Both the position numbers and the translations under genes were made by a program. Shown here in pieces: positions 16,424-24,946 of a stretch of DNA of 64,000 nucleotides; position 1 is the stretch's first letter, and every line of letters begins with the position of its first letter. Origin of the DNA: Bacillus pseudomycoides DSM 12442 (GTDB lineage Bacteria > Bacillota > Bacilli > Bacillales > Bacillaceae_G); assembly GCF_000161455.1 (NCBI RefSeq), contig NZ_CM000745.1, positions 230,972 to 294,971 of the forward strand, written 5' to 3'. The notes below the pieces were generated by a model. That model saw nothing but the letters and a program-made list of their open reading frames with translations, was not told the DNA's origin and did not search any database.

Positions 16424-16906
16424 TTATTCAATCGGGATGTTCTTCATCTTAGGTGTAGGAAGCTTTTCGACTTGCTTTTGTTGTGACGTAGCGATGTGAT
16501 TCATAATCTTTTGGAAGATTTGTAGTAAAAATGCTTTTTCTTCTTCTGATAATGCTTCTGTCACAAGGTTAAAGTAATAAGCCGCATTGTGTTTTACTTC
16601 TTGAACGAGTTGTACGCCAGTTTCTGTTAAGCGAATTAGTACAATGCGTCGATCATTTTCATTCCGATAGCGCTCAATATATCCTTTTTTCACAAGTCGA
16701 TTAACGACACCTGTCGTTGTGCTCATTGGAATATCGAGAAGCTCCGTGATTTTCGTCATTGTAATATCTGTATTTCGCTCCATCCATAACAGACAGAATA
16801 CTTCTGTTTTAGAAAGTGATAAATCAAGGCTCACCCATTCTTCAGGGTAGAAAAGCTTCTTGGCATTATCTAGCAGTAAATCTAAAAAATGTTCATATTG
16901 CAACAA
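16424..16906 (-). CDS. MarR-family transcriptional regulator
   Basis: A 160-residue winged-helix protein with the MarR core: ITELLDIPMSTTTGVVNRLVKKGYIERY (about 54-81) as the recognition helix-turn-helix, then wing NDRRIVLIRLTETG. No ATG precedes the domain. A TTG at 16906 with GGGAG about nine bases upstream is the best start. It is followed on the same strand by the ArsA-like gene, so it probably controls that operon and itself. The ligand is unknown. Confidence 0.87.
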   Translation of the reverse strand: MLQYEHFLDLLLDNAKKLFYPEEWVSLDLSLSKTEVFCLLWMERNTDITMTKITELLDIPMSTTTGVVNRLVKKGYIERYRNENDRRIVLIRLTETGVQLVQEVKHNAAYYFNLVTEALSEEEKAFLLQIFQKIMNHIATSQQKQVEKLPTPKMKNIPIE

Positions 16907-17137
16907 TTATTTCCACTCCCGTACATTTCGAGATTCGTAATATTTATTTCTATTGTATGTATGTTTGAAATAAATGTCAAACAATTATGATTTGTTTTTT
17001 CAGATTAGATAAAAAATAAATTTTATATTAGAAAATGTATGCAATAGAGTAATAAGTAGATAAACATATTTCACATAAAAATCCATAATAGTAATATACT
17101 TATCTATTATGGAGGTACAGCTACAAGGGGGAGAACC

Positions 17138-17374
17138 ATGAGGAGAAGAAATACCCAAGCGTTCACATTTTTAGCATGGACTTCATTTGTTTGTGCGCTT
17201 TCTGGTATGTTAATTGGTATTTATACATTAGATGAAACACTTAGCGTAAAAGGATACTATTTAATAGGTACATTATTTTTAACAATGTCCTGTTTTGTAC
17301 TGCAAAAAACAATTCGTGATAATGAAGAAGATAACGAGCGTTTACCGAAAAAAGAACCACTAGATAAAGAATAA
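17138..17374 (+). CDS. YiaA/YiaB-type two-helix membrane protein
   Basis: A 78-residue protein, MRRRNTQAFTFLAWTSFVCA, with two transmembrane helices (about 8-30 and 42-62) and a charged C-terminus (NEEDNERLPKKEPLDKE). It matches the yiaA/yiaB domain family. AAGGGGGAG precedes the ATG. Function unknown. Confidence 0.8.
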   Translation: MRRRNTQAFTFLAWTSFVCALSGMLIGIYTLDETLSVKGYYLIGTLFLTMSCFVLQKTIRDNEEDNERLPKKEPLDKE

Positions 17375-17379
17375 ATTGA

Positions 17380-17407
17380 GAGGAAAGGCAGAAGCCTTTC
17401 TTTTTTT
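17380..17407 (+). terminator. Intrinsic terminator
   Basis: GAAAGGC pairs with GCCTTTC and is followed by seven T, just after the YiaA-type gene. Confidence 0.8.
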
Positions 17408-17515
17408 ATGTAAAAATGCTGTAAGTACCGTGTGTTGACTTGCTTGAAGTACTGAAAATTTGGTATCATCAATAGTATTGTAGATTGAACGATATATTAT
17501 GGAGGTGGCCTAGCC

Positions 17516-17806
17516 GTGTCAAGAATTTCCGTTGAGAATGTAAAGCATGTAGCGCATTTAGCACGTCTTGCAATTACAGATCAAGAAGCAGAAAAATTTC
17601 AAAAGCAACTCGATGCAATTGTTACATTTGCAGAGCAGTTAAATGAATTAGATACAACAGGTGTTAAACCAACAACTCATGTATTAGATATGAAAAATAT
17701 TATGCGTGAAGATGTACCAGAAAAAGGTTTACCAGTTGAAGAAGTATTAAAAAATGCACCGGATCACAAAGATAATCAAATCCGTGTTCCAGCAGTATTA
17801 GAATAG
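17516..17806 (+). CDS. gatC: Asp-tRNA(Asn)/Glu-tRNA(Gln) amidotransferase subunit C
   Basis: A 96-residue GatC, the small stabilising belt of the GatCAB transamidase that makes Gln-tRNA(Gln) in organisms lacking GlnRS. The GTG start at 17516 follows GGAGGTGG. The conserved LARLAITDQEAEKFQKQLD and the C-terminal LKNAPDHKDNQIRVPAVLE are present. First gene of gatCAB, with 15 bases to gatA. Confidence 0.96.
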   Translation: MSRISVENVKHVAHLARLAITDQEAEKFQKQLDAIVTFAEQLNELDTTGVKPTTHVLDMKNIMREDVPEKGLPVEEVLKNAPDHKDNQIRVPAVLE

Positions 17807-17821
17807 AGGAGGGGAATTTCG

Positions 17822-19279
17822 ATGTCATTATTTGATCATTCTGTATCAGAGTTACATAAGAAGTTAAACAACAAAGAAATTTCCGTTACGGATTTAGTAG
17901 AAGAATCATACAAACGTATTGCGGATGTAGAAGATAACGTAAAAGCTTTTCTTACATTAGATGAAGAAAATGCACGCGCGAAAGCGAAGGAATTAGATGC
18001 AAAAATTGGTGCTGAAGATAACGGTTTACTATTCGGTATGCCAATCGGTGTGAAAGACAACATTGTAACAAACGGCCTTCGTACAACTTGTGCGAGCAAA
18101 ATATTAGCAAACTTTGATCCAATTTATGATGCGACAGTTGTGCAAAAGCTGAAAGCTGCTGACACAATTACAATCGGTAAATTAAACATGGACGAGTTTG
18201 CAATGGGGTCTTCAAATGAAAACTCTGGTTTCTATGCTACGAAAAACCCATGGAATTTAGATTATGTTCCGGGCGGATCTAGTGGTGGTTCTGCAGCGGC
18301 AGTAGCGGCAGGAGAAGTATTATTCTCTTTAGGTTCTGATACGGGTGGTTCAATCCGTCAACCAGCTGCATATTGCGGTGTTGTTGGTTTAAAACCAACT
18401 TACGGACGTGTATCTCGCTTTGGTTTAGTTGCATTTGCATCTTCTCTTGACCAAATCGGACCAATTACACGTACAGTAGAAGACAATGCATACCTATTAC
18501 AAGCGATTTCGGGTGTTGACCGCATGGATACAACTTCTGCAAATGTTGAAGTTGGCAACTACTTAGCTGGTTTAACAGGTGATGTAAAAGGTTTACGTAT
18601 CGCTGTACCAAAAGAATACTTAGGAGAAGGTGTTGGCGAAGAAGCTCGTGAGTCAGTACTAGCTGCGTTAAAAGTATTAGAAGGTATGGGGGCAACTTGG
18701 GAAGAAGTATCTCTTCCGCACTCTAAATATGCTTTAGCAACGTATTACTTAATTTCTTCTTCAGAGGCGTCTGCTAACCTTTCACGCTTTGATGGCGTAC
18801 GCTATGGCGTGCGTTCTGACAATGTGAGTAACTTAATGGACCTTTACAAAAACACGCGTAGCGAAGGCTTCGGTGATGAAGTGAAACGTCGTATCATGCT
18901 CGGTACATTTGCGCTTAGCTCTGGTTACTATGATGCATATTACAAAAAAGCACAACAAGTACGTACATTAATTAAAAATGACTTTGAAAATGTATTTGCT
19001 AACTATGACGTTATTATTGGACCAACAACGCCAACTCCAGCATTCAAAGTAGGCGAAAAAGTAGATGATCCAATGACAATGTACGCAAACGACATTTTAA
19101 CAATTCCAGTGAACTTAGCAGGTGTTCCGGCGATTTCTGTTCCATGTGGATTCGGTGCGAACAACATGCCACTTGGTTTACAAATTATCGGTAAACACTT
19201 CGATGAAGCAACAATTTATCGCGTTGCACATGCGTTTGAGCAAGCAACAGATTATCATACAAAAAAAGCAAGTCTGTAG
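17822..19279 (+). CDS. gatA: Glu-tRNA(Gln) amidotransferase subunit A
   Basis: A 485-residue amidase-signature enzyme that releases ammonia from glutamine for the transamidation. The Ser-cisSer-Lys triad is visible: Lys in GMPIGVKDNI (about 79), and the two serines in GGSSGGSAAAVAAG and SDTGGSIRQPA (about 154 and 178). Typical length. GAGGAGGGG precedes the ATG. It sits between gatC and gatB. Confidence 0.97.
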   Translation: MSLFDHSVSELHKKLNNKEISVTDLVEESYKRIADVEDNVKAFLTLDEENARAKAKELDAKIGAEDNGLLFGMPIGVKDNIVTNGLRTTCASKILANFDPIYDATVVQKLKAADTITIGKLNMDEFAMGSSNENSGFYATKNPWNLDYVPGGSSGGSAAAVAAGEVLFSLGSDTGGSIRQPAAYCGVVGLKPTYGRVSRFGLVAFASSLDQIGPITRTVEDNAYLLQAISGVDRMDTTSANVEVGNYLAGLTGDVKGLRIAVPKEYLGEGVGEEARESVLAALKVLEGMGATWEEVSLPHSKYALATYYLISSSEASANLSRFDGVRYGVRSDNVSNLMDLYKNTRSEGFGDEVKRRIMLGTFALSSGYYDAYYKKAQQVRTLIKNDFENVFANYDVIIGPTTPTPAFKVGEKVDDPMTMYANDILTIPVNLAGVPAISVPCGFGANNMPLGLQIIGKHFDEATIYRVAHAFEQATDYHTKKASL

Positions 19280-19292
19280 GAGGCGAGCATAG

Positions 19293-20720
19293 ATGAATTT
19301 AGAAACAATTATCGGTTTAGAGGTTCACGTTGAGTTAAAAACGAATTCGAAAATTTTCTCTGCGAGTCCAACAGAATTCGGAGCGGATCCAAATACACAA
19401 ACAAGTGTAATTGACTTAGGATATCCTGGGGTGCTTCCAACTCTAAATAAAGAAGCAGTTAACTTTGCAATGAAAGCTGCAATGGCATTAAACTGTGAAA
19501 TCGCAACAGAAACAAAGTTTGATCGTAAAAACTATTTCTATCCAGATAATCCGAAAGCATACCAAATTTCTCAATATGATAAACCAATTGGGGAAAATGG
19601 TTGGATTGAAATTGAAGTAGATGGCAAAAAGAAACGCATCGGTATTACACGTCTTCACCTAGAAGAAGATGCAGGTAAATCAACGCATACAAGTGAAGGT
19701 TCATTAGTGGATTATAATCGTCAAGGTATGCCATTAATCGAAATCGTATCTGAGCCAGATATGCGTACGCCAGAAGAAGCATATGCATACTTAGAAAAAT
19801 TAAAATCTATCATTCAATATACAGGTGTATCTGACTGTAAGATGGAAGAGGGGTCTCTTCGCTGTGATGCGAACATTTCCCTTCGTCCAGTAGGACAAGA
19901 GAAGTTCGGTACAAAAGCAGAGCTGAAAAACTTAAACTCTTTCACTTATGTACAAAAAGGTCTTGAGCATGAACAAGTACGCCAAGAAAAAGAATTATTA
20001 TCTGGTGGCATCATTCAACAAGAAACACGTCGTTATGATGAAGCAACAAAGAAAACAATCTTAATGCGTGTAAAAGAAGGATCTGACGATTACCGTTACT
20101 TCCCAGAGCCAGACTTAGTTGAACTTTACATCGATGATGAGTGGAAAGAACGCGTTCGCGCTTCTATTCCAGAACTTCCAGATGCTCGTAAAGTACGCTA
20201 TGTTGAAGAACTTGGTTTACCAGCTTATGATGCACACGTATTAACATTAACAAAAGAGATGTCTGATTTCTTTGAAGCAACAATTGTAGACGGTGCAGAC
20301 GCGAAATTAACATCAAACTGGTTAATGGGTGAAGTACTTGCATACTTAAATAAACAACAAAAAGAATTAAAAGACGTAGCATTAACGCCAGCTGGTCTAT
20401 CTAAAATGGTTCAATTAATTGAAAAAGGTACAATTTCATCTAAAATTGCGAAAAAAGTATTTAACGAATTAATTGAAAAAGGTGGAGACCCAGAAGAAAT
20501 CGTTAAAGCAAAAGGTCTTGTTCAAATTTCTGACGAAGGTACACTTCGTAAGGTCGTAACAGAAATTCTTGATAATAACGAACAATCTATTGAAGACTTT
20601 AAAAACGGTAAAGACCGTGCAATTGGCTTCTTAGTGGGTCAAATTATGAAGGCGACAAAAGGACAAGCAAACCCACCACTTGTTAATAAAATCTTGTTAG
20701 AAGAAATCAACAAGCGATAA
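19293..20720 (+). CDS. gatB: Asp/Glu-tRNA amidotransferase subunit B
   Basis: A 475-residue GatB, which binds the misacylated tRNA, phosphorylates the acyl group and transfers ammonia. The hallmark N-terminus IIGLEVHVELKT, the catalytic-domain segment KNYFYPDNPKAYQISQYD and the C-terminal YqeY-like helical domain (about 330-475) are present. AGGAGGCGAGC precedes the ATG. Last gene of the operon. Confidence 0.97.
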   Translation: MNLETIIGLEVHVELKTNSKIFSASPTEFGADPNTQTSVIDLGYPGVLPTLNKEAVNFAMKAAMALNCEIATETKFDRKNYFYPDNPKAYQISQYDKPIGENGWIEIEVDGKKKRIGITRLHLEEDAGKSTHTSEGSLVDYNRQGMPLIEIVSEPDMRTPEEAYAYLEKLKSIIQYTGVSDCKMEEGSLRCDANISLRPVGQEKFGTKAELKNLNSFTYVQKGLEHEQVRQEKELLSGGIIQQETRRYDEATKKTILMRVKEGSDDYRYFPEPDLVELYIDDEWKERVRASIPELPDARKVRYVEELGLPAYDAHVLTLTKEMSDFFEATIVDGADAKLTSNWLMGEVLAYLNKQQKELKDVALTPAGLSKMVQLIEKGTISSKIAKKVFNELIEKGGDPEEIVKAKGLVQISDEGTLRKVVTEILDNNEQSIEDFKNGKDRAIGFLVGQIMKATKGQANPPLVNKILLEEINKR

Positions 20721-20794
20721 TAAAGAAAAGTGGAACTGGATAGCCTAGCTTATGAAGTTAAGCGGTTATCAAATAGTAAAGATTAATCAGAGAA

Positions 20795-20820
20795 AGCACC
20801 CATATTTGGGTGTTTTTTCT
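20795..20820 (+). terminator. Terminator of gatCAB
   Basis: GCACCCA pairs with TGGGTGT and is followed by TTTTTTCT. Confidence 0.8.
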
Positions 20821-20822
20821 GA

Positions 20823-20877
20823 GTTAATCAAACGTTTGTTTAAATTAAGAAATTATTTAAACAAACGTTTGATTAAC
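20823..20877. promoter_or_regulatory. Long palindrome with two CAAACGTTTG boxes (candidate TetR-type operators)
   Basis: Two perfect 23-bp arms (20823-20845 and 20855-20877) around a 9-bp spacer. Each arm itself holds the palindrome CAAACGTTTG, so there are two operator-like half-elements in inverted arrangement. CAAAC-N-GTTTG is a known style of TetR-family operator. There is no T-run, so it is not a terminator. It is followed by a possible promoter and a truncated ORF. Confidence 0.55.
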
Positions 20878-20904
20878 TGACAAAAGTGAGAAAATGTTTG
20901 TATA

Positions 20905-20926
20905 GCAACTATGGTATGATAGTTGC
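20905..20926. promoter_or_regulatory. 8-bp inverted repeat over a promoter-like sequence
   Basis: GCAACTAT, GGTATG, ATAGTTGC: perfect 8-bp arms overlapping a TATGAT box at 20915-20920. It is placed just before an AGGTGGG ribosome site at 20931-20937, consistent with an operator over a promoter. Confidence 0.4.
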
Positions 20927-20941
20927 AAAAAGGTGGGAATA

Positions 20942-20980
20942 ATGATAAATCTAGACATAGAGAGTTTTTTCATCTCGTGA
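20942..20980 (+). pseudogene. Truncated 12-codon ORF and decayed downstream remnant
   Basis: An AGGTGGGAATA site precedes ATG and MINLDIESFFIS then a stop. The ribosome site, operator-like repeats and promoter look real, but the ORF is too short for a gene. Further on, 21080-21190 reads SLVGCSLYFADVKRYEPGSL and FVLLNGLKEGYGDERR in one plus frame without a start. Together they suggest that a gene between gatB and dgkB was deleted internally. I cannot name it. No other gene is seen in 20721-21270. Confidence 0.35.
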
Positions 20981-21270
20981 AATAATAGATAATTGTTATC
21001 CCCTGTTTTGTATGTAAGAAACAGAAAGTACTATGAATGGTGAAATGATATATATTACTTAGTTCAATAAAGCAAAGCTTTCATTAGTAGGTTGTTCTTT
21101 ATATTTTGCTGATGTAAAGCGGTATGAACCTGGGTCCTTATTTGTCCTTTTAAATGGGCTAAAGGAAGGATATGGAGATGAGAGGAGGTAGGCATAGGAA
21201 CGCTGAATAAAGATTCGGTATATTCTTTTTCTGTGAATGGTGAATGAGAAATTTCCTGTGCTAATGAATG

Positions 21271-22173
21271 ATGAAGCGAGCAAGAATAATTTATAACCCT
21301 ACTTCTGGCCGTGAGTTAATTAAAAAGAACTTACCAGAAGTATTACAAAAATTAGAACAAGCTGGATATGAAACATCTTGTCATGCGACAACGGGTCCTG
21401 GAGATGCGACTGTGGCAGCGAGGCAAGCGGCAAATCGTAAATTTGATGTTGTCATTGCAGCTGGTGGTGACGGGACGTTAAATGAAGTGGTGAATGGTTT
21501 AGTAGGGAATGAATATCGTCCGAAATTCGGAATCATTCCAGTTGGGACAACAAATGATTTTGCACGTGCAATCGGTGTACCGCGTTCTATTGAAGAGGCG
21601 GCAGATATTATTTGTGAAGGTAAGACTGTTCCATTAGACCTTGGTAGAGCGAACGATACATATTTTATTAACATTGCTGGCGGCGGACGTATTACAGAAT
21701 TAACATACGAAGTACCAAGTAAGCTGAAAACAGTACTAGGACAGCTTGCCTATTATTTAAAAGGTATCGAAATGCTGCCGTCATTACATCCAACATACGT
21801 TGAAATCGAGTATGATGGAAAGCTATTGCAAGAAGAGATTACGATGTTTTTAATTACGAATACCCGTTCAGTTGGTGGTTTTGAAAAGGTTGCACCATAT
21901 GCATCTATTAACGATGGTTTATTTGACTTATTAGTGCTGAAGAAGGGTTCTATTGCTGATTTGATTAAAGCAGCAACACAAGCACAGCGCGGTGAGCATA
22001 TTAATAATCCAAAAGTTTTATATACGCAGGCAAATCGTATTAAGGTTCATTCGCCGGATAAATTAATGATTAATTTAGATGGTGAATATGGCGGAGATGC
22101 GCCAATGGAATTTGAAAATATATATCATTGTCTTGAACTATTTGTTCCAGAACATAAAGAGGATACCTTATAA
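21271..22173 (+). CDS. dgkB: Diacylglycerol kinase DgkB
   Basis: A 300-residue soluble lipid kinase of the DAGK catalytic family that returns diacylglycerol from lipoteichoic acid synthesis to phosphatidic acid. The family motifs RIIYNPTSGRE, VIAAGGDGTLNEVVNGL and PVGTTNDFARAIG are clear, and LDLGRANDTYFINIAGGG and the C-terminal NLDGEYGGD follow. Two adjacent ATGs (21268, 21271); homologues start MKRARIIYNP. Unusually for this genome no clear ribosome site precedes it, and the upstream region is scarred, so the natural leader may have been lost. Confidence 0.93.
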   Translation: MKRARIIYNPTSGRELIKKNLPEVLQKLEQAGYETSCHATTGPGDATVAARQAANRKFDVVIAAGGDGTLNEVVNGLVGNEYRPKFGIIPVGTTNDFARAIGVPRSIEEAADIICEGKTVPLDLGRANDTYFINIAGGGRITELTYEVPSKLKTVLGQLAYYLKGIEMLPSLHPTYVEIEYDGKLLQEEITMFLITNTRSVGGFEKVAPYASINDGLFDLLVLKKGSIADLIKAATQAQRGEHINNPKVLYTQANRIKVHSPDKLMINLDGEYGGDAPMEFENIYHCLELFVPEHKEDTL

Positions 22174-22347
22174 AGGTATCCTTTTTTATTTATATATATA
22201 GGAATGTGTCGATGGAATCGTGTCATTAATTCCTTTTGTAAATTGGGAGTTGGTTTGATTTTCAATGTATTTTTACAATGCGTTCATCTTATATCCACAT
22301 TTACTTGCTACACTGAATGTGAGAAGGGCAGAAAGGTAGGGTGTGTT

Positions 22348-23094
22348 ATGGAGAAGATAAAGGCAATACTCTTTGATAAAGATGGAACATTAATGGATTT
22401 TCATTCGATTTGGATTAAAGTTGCAGAAGAACTTGTAGCTGAACTTATAGAACTACATCAATTACCTCAATCATTACAGTTGACTATTTTGGAAGAAATT
22501 GGTGTTAAAGGGGCGTTTGTTCATCCAAGTAGTGTATTAGCAGCAGGAACAAGCCTCGATATAGCGAAAATTTGTTGTAAGTATATACCGTCTGTTAAAA
22601 AGAGTGATATGCATCACTGGATAAGTGGAAAACTATTTACTCTTATGTACGAACATCGTTCACATATGAGAATGACAGCAGATTTACCAAGGGTTTTACA
22701 AACATTGAAAGATAAAGGTTTCATTTTAGGAGTGGTGACAGCTGATGATTTTGCACCGACAGAATTATTTTTAAAGCAGTATCGATTGGAATCTTTCTTT
22801 GATTGTATTGTAACTGCAGATACATTTCCGGCACAAAAACCAGATAAACAAATTGTAGAAGCATTTTGCGAGAAGTTTAGCTTGGATTCATCGGAAGTAG
22901 CGGTAGTTGGCGATACACCGACCGATTTACATTTAGCGAAAAATAGTGGCGGTTGTTATGCAATTGGTGTTCTTTCTGGGACGGGGGATCGACAAACATT
23001 AGCACCACTTGCCGATGTTGTACTAGATTCTGTAGGGGATCTTATTTCTAGCTCGGGTGAATTTATTTGGGAACAAAGGAAGTCTAATGTATAA
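22348..23094 (+). CDS. HAD-superfamily phosphatase (phosphoglycolate-phosphatase-like)
   Basis: A 248-residue HAD hydrolase. Motif I is FDKDGTLMDFHS (about 8-19), motif II is GVVTADD (about 130), motif III lysine is in AQKPDKQ (about 166), and motif IV is VVGDTPTDLHLAKN (about 185). The cap between about 20 and 95 is helical, as in the Gph/PgmB group. The frame is open back to 22204, but ATG 22348 begins the conserved MEKIKAILFDKDG with GGTAGGG upstream. Substrate unknown. It precedes gabT but is cut off from it by a terminator. Confidence 0.88.
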   Translation: MEKIKAILFDKDGTLMDFHSIWIKVAEELVAELIELHQLPQSLQLTILEEIGVKGAFVHPSSVLAAGTSLDIAKICCKYIPSVKKSDMHHWISGKLFTLMYEHRSHMRMTADLPRVLQTLKDKGFILGVVTADDFAPTELFLKQYRLESFFDCIVTADTFPAQKPDKQIVEAFCEKFSLDSSEVAVVGDTPTDLHLAKNSGGCYAIGVLSGTGDRQTLAPLADVVLDSVGDLISSSGEFIWEQRKSNV

Positions 23095-23097
23095 ATA

Positions 23098-23144
23098 AAA
23101 TAAGTCTATAGAGACTCATAACAAGTCTTTATAGACTTATTTTT
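23098..23144 (+). terminator. Terminator of the HAD gene
   Basis: AATAAGTCTATA and AGACT pair with AGTCT and TATAGACTTATT around a short loop, followed by TTTTT. Confidence 0.8.
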
Positions 23145-23190
23145 TATGTCGAAATACTAGGAATGTTAGAACAACACTACATTTGTAAAT

Positions 23191-23208
23191 TGGCATACAT
23201 CTTGCAAT
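23191..23208 (+). promoter_or_regulatory. sigma-54 (SigL) -24/-12 promoter of gabT
   Basis: TGGCATACATCTTGCAAT fits the TGGCAY-N5-TTGCW consensus exactly, with GG and GC 10 bp apart, about 45 bases before the gabT ATG. It agrees with the sigma-54 enhancer-binding activator encoded downstream and with the reported SigL/GabR control of the B. thuringiensis gab cluster. Confidence 0.9.
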
Positions 23209-23251
23209 ATAGAAAAAGAAAATCATAGCATAGAAAAGGATGGGAGAAACG

Positions 23252-24613
23252 ATGAATACAAAATTCGCTAAAGTAAATGAACAAATTCCAGGACCAAAGG
23301 CAGCTTCTTTATTAGAACGCCGTCAAAATATCGTACCAAGGGGCGTGAGTAATGGGATTTCAACATTCGTACAGTCAGCCGATGGTGCGCTTGTAACAGA
23401 TGTAGATGGAAATCAATTTATCGATTTTGCAGGAGCAATTGGAACGATTAACGTAGGACATTGTCACCCTGCTGTGAAAGAGGCGCTTCATAAACAAGTA
23501 GATCAATATATTCATACTGGATTTAATGTAATGATGTATGAGCCATATATTGAATTAGCAGAGAAGCTTGCTGCATTAGCTCCTGGAAAATTTGAAAAAC
23601 AAGTATTATTTTTAAATAGCGGTGCTGAAGCAGTTGAAAATGCTGTGAAAATTGCTCGTAAATATACGAAAAGACCTGGCATTATTGCGTTTTCAAAAGG
23701 GTTTCATGGTCGTACATTGATGACAATGACGATGACAAGTAAAGTAAAGCCATATAAATTCGGATTTGGTCCATTTGCACCGGAAGTATATAAAGCACCA
23801 TTTCCATATGAATACCGTCGTCCAGAAGGTTTAACAGACGAACAATACGATAACTTCATTATTGAAGAATTTAAGAATTTTTTAATATCAGAAGTTGCAC
23901 CAGAAAGTATAGCAGCTGTTGTGATGGAACCAGTCCAAGGTGAAGGTGGTTTTATCATTCCAAGTAAAAAGTTTGTACAAGAAGTACGTCGTCTTTGCTC
24001 TGAACATGGTATTTTATTTGTAGCTGATGAAATTCAAACAGGATTTAGCCGTACAGGAAAATACTTTGCAATTGATCATTATGATGTAGTTCCAGATTTA
24101 ATTACTGTTTCAAAATCATTAGGGGCAGGAGTACCGATTAGTGGCGTTATTGGCCGAAAAGAAGTTATGAATGAATCAGCACCAGGGGAACTTGGTGGAA
24201 CATACGCTGGAAGTCCATTAGGCTGCGCTGCGGCATTAGCTGTTTTGGATATTATAGAGAAAGAAAAATTAAATGATCGAGCTGTACATGTAGGAAAAGT
24301 TGTGATGGATCGATTTGAAGCAATGAAGAAAAAATATAATTGTATTGGTGATGTGCGTGGCTTAGGAGCAATGTGTGCGTTCGAACTTGTTAAAGATCGT
24401 ACAACGAAAGAAGCGGATAAAGCATTAACAGCAAATTTATGCGCTGAAGCAAATAGACGTGGATTGCTCTTATTATCTGCTGGAACGTATGGGAATGTAG
24501 TTCGTGTATTAATGCCACTTGTCATTACAGATGAGCAGCTAGAAGAGGGGCTTACAATTATTGAAGATTCCCTGCAAGCTTGTTATGAGCAAGCGGATAT
24601 AGCTCGTGTGTAA
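23252..24613 (+). CDS. gabT: 4-aminobutyrate aminotransferase
   Basis: A 453-residue class III PLP aminotransferase that converts GABA and 2-oxoglutarate to succinate semialdehyde and glutamate. Visible are LNSGAEAVENAVKIARK (PLP phosphate contacts, about 125), VMEPVQGEGG (about 226), ADEIQTGFSRTG (about 257) and the Schiff-base lysine in VSKSLGAGVP (about 288). The ATG 23252 has GGGAGA upstream; the in-frame ATG at 23240 overlaps that site and is rejected. First gene of the GABA shunt set with the activator and gabD. Confidence 0.95.
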   Translation: MNTKFAKVNEQIPGPKAASLLERRQNIVPRGVSNGISTFVQSADGALVTDVDGNQFIDFAGAIGTINVGHCHPAVKEALHKQVDQYIHTGFNVMMYEPYIELAEKLAALAPGKFEKQVLFLNSGAEAVENAVKIARKYTKRPGIIAFSKGFHGRTLMTMTMTSKVKPYKFGFGPFAPEVYKAPFPYEYRRPEGLTDEQYDNFIIEEFKNFLISEVAPESIAAVVMEPVQGEGGFIIPSKKFVQEVRRLCSEHGILFVADEIQTGFSRTGKYFAIDHYDVVPDLITVSKSLGAGVPISGVIGRKEVMNESAPGELGGTYAGSPLGCAAALAVLDIIEKEKLNDRAVHVGKVVMDRFEAMKKKYNCIGDVRGLGAMCAFELVKDRTTKEADKALTANLCAEANRRGLLLLSAGTYGNVVRVLMPLVITDEQLEEGLTIIEDSLQACYEQADIARV

Positions 24614-24620
24614 ATAATAG

Positions 24621-24814
24621 AATGCAAATTGAAAAAACGGCATAAAACCTTTCTTTTTTTAGGTGGAGAGAGCATCCGTCCATGCATAGAAGTGGTCAGA
24701 CTCTCTTCCAGCCTCATGCAAAGTTAGAGCAAAGAGAGGAAACGACCATAGATTACCGTTTGTTCTTTATAGTAGCGCCTTATATGTCGGAAAATCAAAA
24801 TGGATATATATATA
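24621..24814 (+). repeat. Dispersed ~190-bp repeat, copy 1
   Basis: It starts AATGCAAATTGAAAAAACGG and ends in ATATATATAA. It contains the shared core GGAGAGAGCATCCGTCCATG and CATAGAAGTGGTCAG, then CTCTCTTCC, which pairs back with GGAGAGAG. Three more copies occur at 26306, 35919 and 47658, all on the same strand. It occupies the gabT-gabR gap. It is probably one of the B. cereus-group intergenic repeat families; I cannot say which. Confidence 0.8.
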
Positions 24815-24946
24815 ACATATTTGTGACCATTCTAGTTTGCTTTGTTGAATATACAGAAAATTCCCTTAAATGTAGGTTTCATTTTATAATGAAATGTAAG
24901 AGATAATAAAGTGAAGCAATGTACTTGAATTTGAGGAGTGGCTGGA

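Noticed and set aside
21059..21283. 74-codon minus-strand ORF before dgkB
   Set aside because: It overlaps the dgkB start and has no ribosome site. The plus strand of the same region looks more like decayed coding sequence.
24682..24906. 74-codon ORF in the gabT-gabR gap
   Set aside because: It lies mostly in the dispersed repeat, has no ribosome site, and its reading is not kept in the other repeat copies.
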